Below are positions 5,218 through 6,521 of a stretch of 6,521 nt of DNA, in pieces. The stretch is from an uncultured Clostridia bacterium (GTDB taxonomy: Bacteria > Bacillota > Clostridia > Oscillospirales > Acutalibacteraceae). A program made the translations under genes and the position numbers. The notes below the pieces were generated by a model. That model had not been told where the DNA came from, did not search any database, and saw nothing but the letters and a program-made list of their open reading frames with translations. The DNA is taken from NCBI GenBank assembly GCA_946539105.1, contig CAMNHG010000073.1, positions 1 through 6,521 on the forward strand. The letters are read 5' to 3'. Numbering within the stretch: position 1 is the stretch's first letter; each line of letters opens with the position of its first letter.

Positions 5218-5797
5218 ATCTTCTGTCAATTACCTTGTCAATAAGACCGTATTCCATAGCCTGCTGTGCGGTCATAAAGTTATCGCGCTCGGTGTCGTTC
5301 TTGATAATATCAAGGGGCTTGCCGGTGTTCTGTGAAAGAATCTGATTAAGCCTTGCCTTGGTGTCAAGCATATACTTTGTATGGATTTCCATATCGGTAG
5401 CCTGACCCTTATATCCGCCGAGTGGCTGATGAATCATAATGGTTGAGTTAGGAAGAGCAATCCTCTTGCCCTTCGCGCCGGATGAAAGCAGAAAAGCTCC
5501 CATACTCGCCGCCATACCCATACAAATTGTGGAAACATCGCACTTGATGTAGTTCATTGTATCGTAAATAGCGAAGCCGTCTGTAACGCTTCCGCCGGGG
5601 CTGTTGATGTACAGGCTGATGTCCTTTGTGGGGTCTTGGCTTTCGAGATACAAAAGCTGTGCCACAACTACGCTTGCGGTAGCGGAGTTAACCTCGTCGT
5701 TGAGGATAACGATTCTGTCGTTTAACAGTCTTGAAAAAATATCATAGCTGCGTTCGCCGCGGTTAGTCTGTTCAACTACATATGGTACAAGTGCCAT
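5216..5797 (-). CDS. clpP: ATP-dependent Clp protease proteolytic subunit ClpP
   Basis: This 193-residue serine peptidase is known to form a double heptameric barrel that degrades proteins delivered by ClpX or related ATPases. The catalytic triad is visible: S98 in GMAASMG, H123 in MIHQPLGG and D172 in TERDNFM. The spacings (25 and 49 residues) equal those of the E. coli enzyme. SPGGSV at 66-71 forms the conserved glycine-rich segment. There is no long propeptide; the mature-like start ALVPYVVEQT follows the ATG directly. An AAAGG Shine-Dalgarno lies at 5812-5808, 10 nt upstream, a slightly long spacing. It follows tig by 50 bp and precedes clpX by 14 bp. No CtsR-type direct repeat (GGTCAAA) is present in the 50-bp upstream spacer. 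Control could lie further upstream if tig-clpP-clpX is one operon. Confidence 0.98.
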   Translation of the reverse strand: MALVPYVVEQTNRGERSYDIFSRLLNDRIVILNDEVNSATASVVVAQLLYLESQDPTKDISLYINSPGGSVTDGFAIYDTMNYIKCDVSTICMGMAASMGAFLLSSGAKGKRIALPNSTIMIHQPLGGYKGQATDMEIHTKYMLDTKARLNQILSQNTGKPLDIIKNDTERDNFMTAQQAMEYGLIDKVIDRR

Positions 5798-5847
5798 AAT
5801 ATCAAAACCTTTCTAAATTATAGTTATCAATTCGCGGATAATTATTC

Positions 5848-6521
5848 TTATTTGATTACCGCGCTGTTCTTTACAATGTCAAGAGCCTTCTGAACCTTGA
5901 TGTCCTCAGAGAGAGAATCAGCAGGAATAGCAGCCTTAACCTGTTTAAGGTCCATCTTGTAAGCCTCGGCCATCTTGGAATATTCGTCCTCGATGTCGCT
6001 GTCGCTTACCTCAACGTTTTCCTTAGCCGCGATAGACTGCAAAGCGAGTCTGAGCTTAACCTTCTTCTCAGCCTCTTGTCTGTACATCTCACGAACGGTG
6101 CTCTCTTCCATACCCATATACTGCATATAGGTCTTCATATCAATGTTCATACCCTGCTGACGGAGGCGCATCTCGAAATCTCTCATCATATCGTTAACCT
6201 GATTTTCGTACATAGCCTCGGGAATATCGCCCTGAGCAAGGTCAATCAGCTTAGTAGCAATCTGGTCGTCAATATCCTTCTGAGCCTCGTCCTTTAAGCG
6301 AGCCTCAATCTGGGTTCTGAGCTCAGCCTTATACTCGTCAACGGTCTCTTTCTCTGAAACGTCCTTAACAAAGTCGTCGTCAAGCTCGGGAAGCTCCTTC
6401 TCCTTGAGCTCGTGGAGCTTAATCTTAAACTCAGCCTCTTTGCCGGCAAGATTTTCAGCCTGATAATCCTCGGGGAAGTTAACGGTGATTGAGAACTCCT
6501 CGCCTACCTCGTGGCCTACAA
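5848..6521 (-). CDS. tig: Trigger factor, C-terminal half (runs off the right edge)
   Basis: The last 223 codons are present; the upstream half lies outside the window, so the start is not seen. Trigger factor binds the ribosome exit tunnel and shields nascent chains, and it has a peptidyl-prolyl isomerase domain. The visible part opens with the end of that FKBP-type domain (VGEEFSITVNFPEDYQAENL) and the linker KELPELDDDFV, a strong family signature. About 150 residues of charged, helix-rich sequence follow, corresponding to the C-terminal chaperone arms, with several methionines (DMMRDFEMRL, QYMGMEE). It ends in NSAVIK without an extended acidic tail. The open frame is continuous to the window edge, and an internal ATG at 6213 is not a real start. 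The 50 bp to clpP hold no clear terminator, so co-transcription with clpP is plausible. Confidence 0.95.
   Translation of the reverse strand, partial: VGHEVGEEFSITVNFPEDYQAENLAGKEAEFKIKLHELKEKELPELDDDFVKDVSEKETVDEYKAELRTQIEARLKDEAQKDIDDQIATKLIDLAQGDIPEAMYENQVNDMMRDFEMRLRQQGMNIDMKTYMQYMGMEESTVREMYRQEAEKKVKLRLALQSIAAKENVEVSDSDIEDEYSKMAEAYKMDLKQVKAAIPADSLSEDIKVQKALDIVKNSAVIK

Noticed and set aside
5817..5822. TATAAT on the minus strand just before clpP as a -10 box
   Set aside because: No -35-like hexamer lies 16-18 bp upstream; the sequence there is A+T-rich and partly inside the end of tig. A start here would also leave only a very short leader.
5848..6213. A 121-codon gene starting at the ATG at 6213
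   Set aside because: The frame continues upstream through a trigger factor PPIase end, so this ATG is an internal methionine (in IPEAMYENQV) and not a separate gene.
6076..6297. Plus-strand open frame opposite tig
   Set aside because: It is antisense to a clear trigger factor frame that continues unbroken to the window edge.

Overview
This window looks like a chromosomal segment from a Gram-positive anaerobe of the class Clostridia, most likely a gut Oscillospiraceae/Ruminococcaceae-type organism. I infer this from the gene order tig-clpP-clpX-lon-engB-lysA, from strong purine-rich ribosome binding sites, and from moderate-GC genes separated by very A+T-rich spacers. No database search was possible, so the taxonomic placement is inference. 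All six genes lie on the minus strand, so transcription runs right to left.

In transcription order, the right edge (6521 to 5848) holds the C-terminal half of trigger factor, the ribosome-bound chaperone. It is followed by clpP (5797-5216), the serine peptidase of the Clp protease, and clpX (5201-3864), its AAA+ unfoldase, whose Shine-Dalgarno sequence begins inside the clpP stop codon. Next come lon (3730-1325), the single-chain AAA+ protease, and engB (1059-466), a ribosome-assembly GTPase. The left edge (269 to 1) holds the N-terminal 89 codons of a diaminopimelate decarboxylase (lysA). The first five genes form a protein-quality-control and ribosome-biogenesis block: nascent-chain folding (Tig), ATP-dependent proteolysis (ClpXP, Lon) and 50S maturation (EngB). 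LysA, for lysine and peptidoglycan precursor synthesis, appears to be a separate unit. All catalytic residues I could check in the complete genes are present.

The unusual content is in the three larger spacers (3731-3863, 1060-1324 and 270-465). Each contains arrays of an A+T-rich 7-bp tandem repeat (approximate consensus ARTTNAN, diverging between arrays) pointing inward at G+C-rich palindromes. Three arrays lie on or directly against the stop codons of clpX, lon and engB. The two spacers flanking engB also share a roughly 62-bp box in opposite orientations. Both copies of the box have the same complementary ends (AATTtCGGTCGGG and CCCGATTGAATT), able to form a 12-bp stem with G-U wobbles. 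In both spacers the order is heptads, box, palindrome, heptads, so they look like two diverged, oppositely oriented copies of one small non-coding composite element bracketing the engB gene. I know no name for this element. Its mobility and function are not shown by the sequence.

There are no tRNA or rRNA genes, CRISPR arrays, transposase genes or phage genes. The long plus-strand open frames opposite lon and clpX are shadows of those genes.
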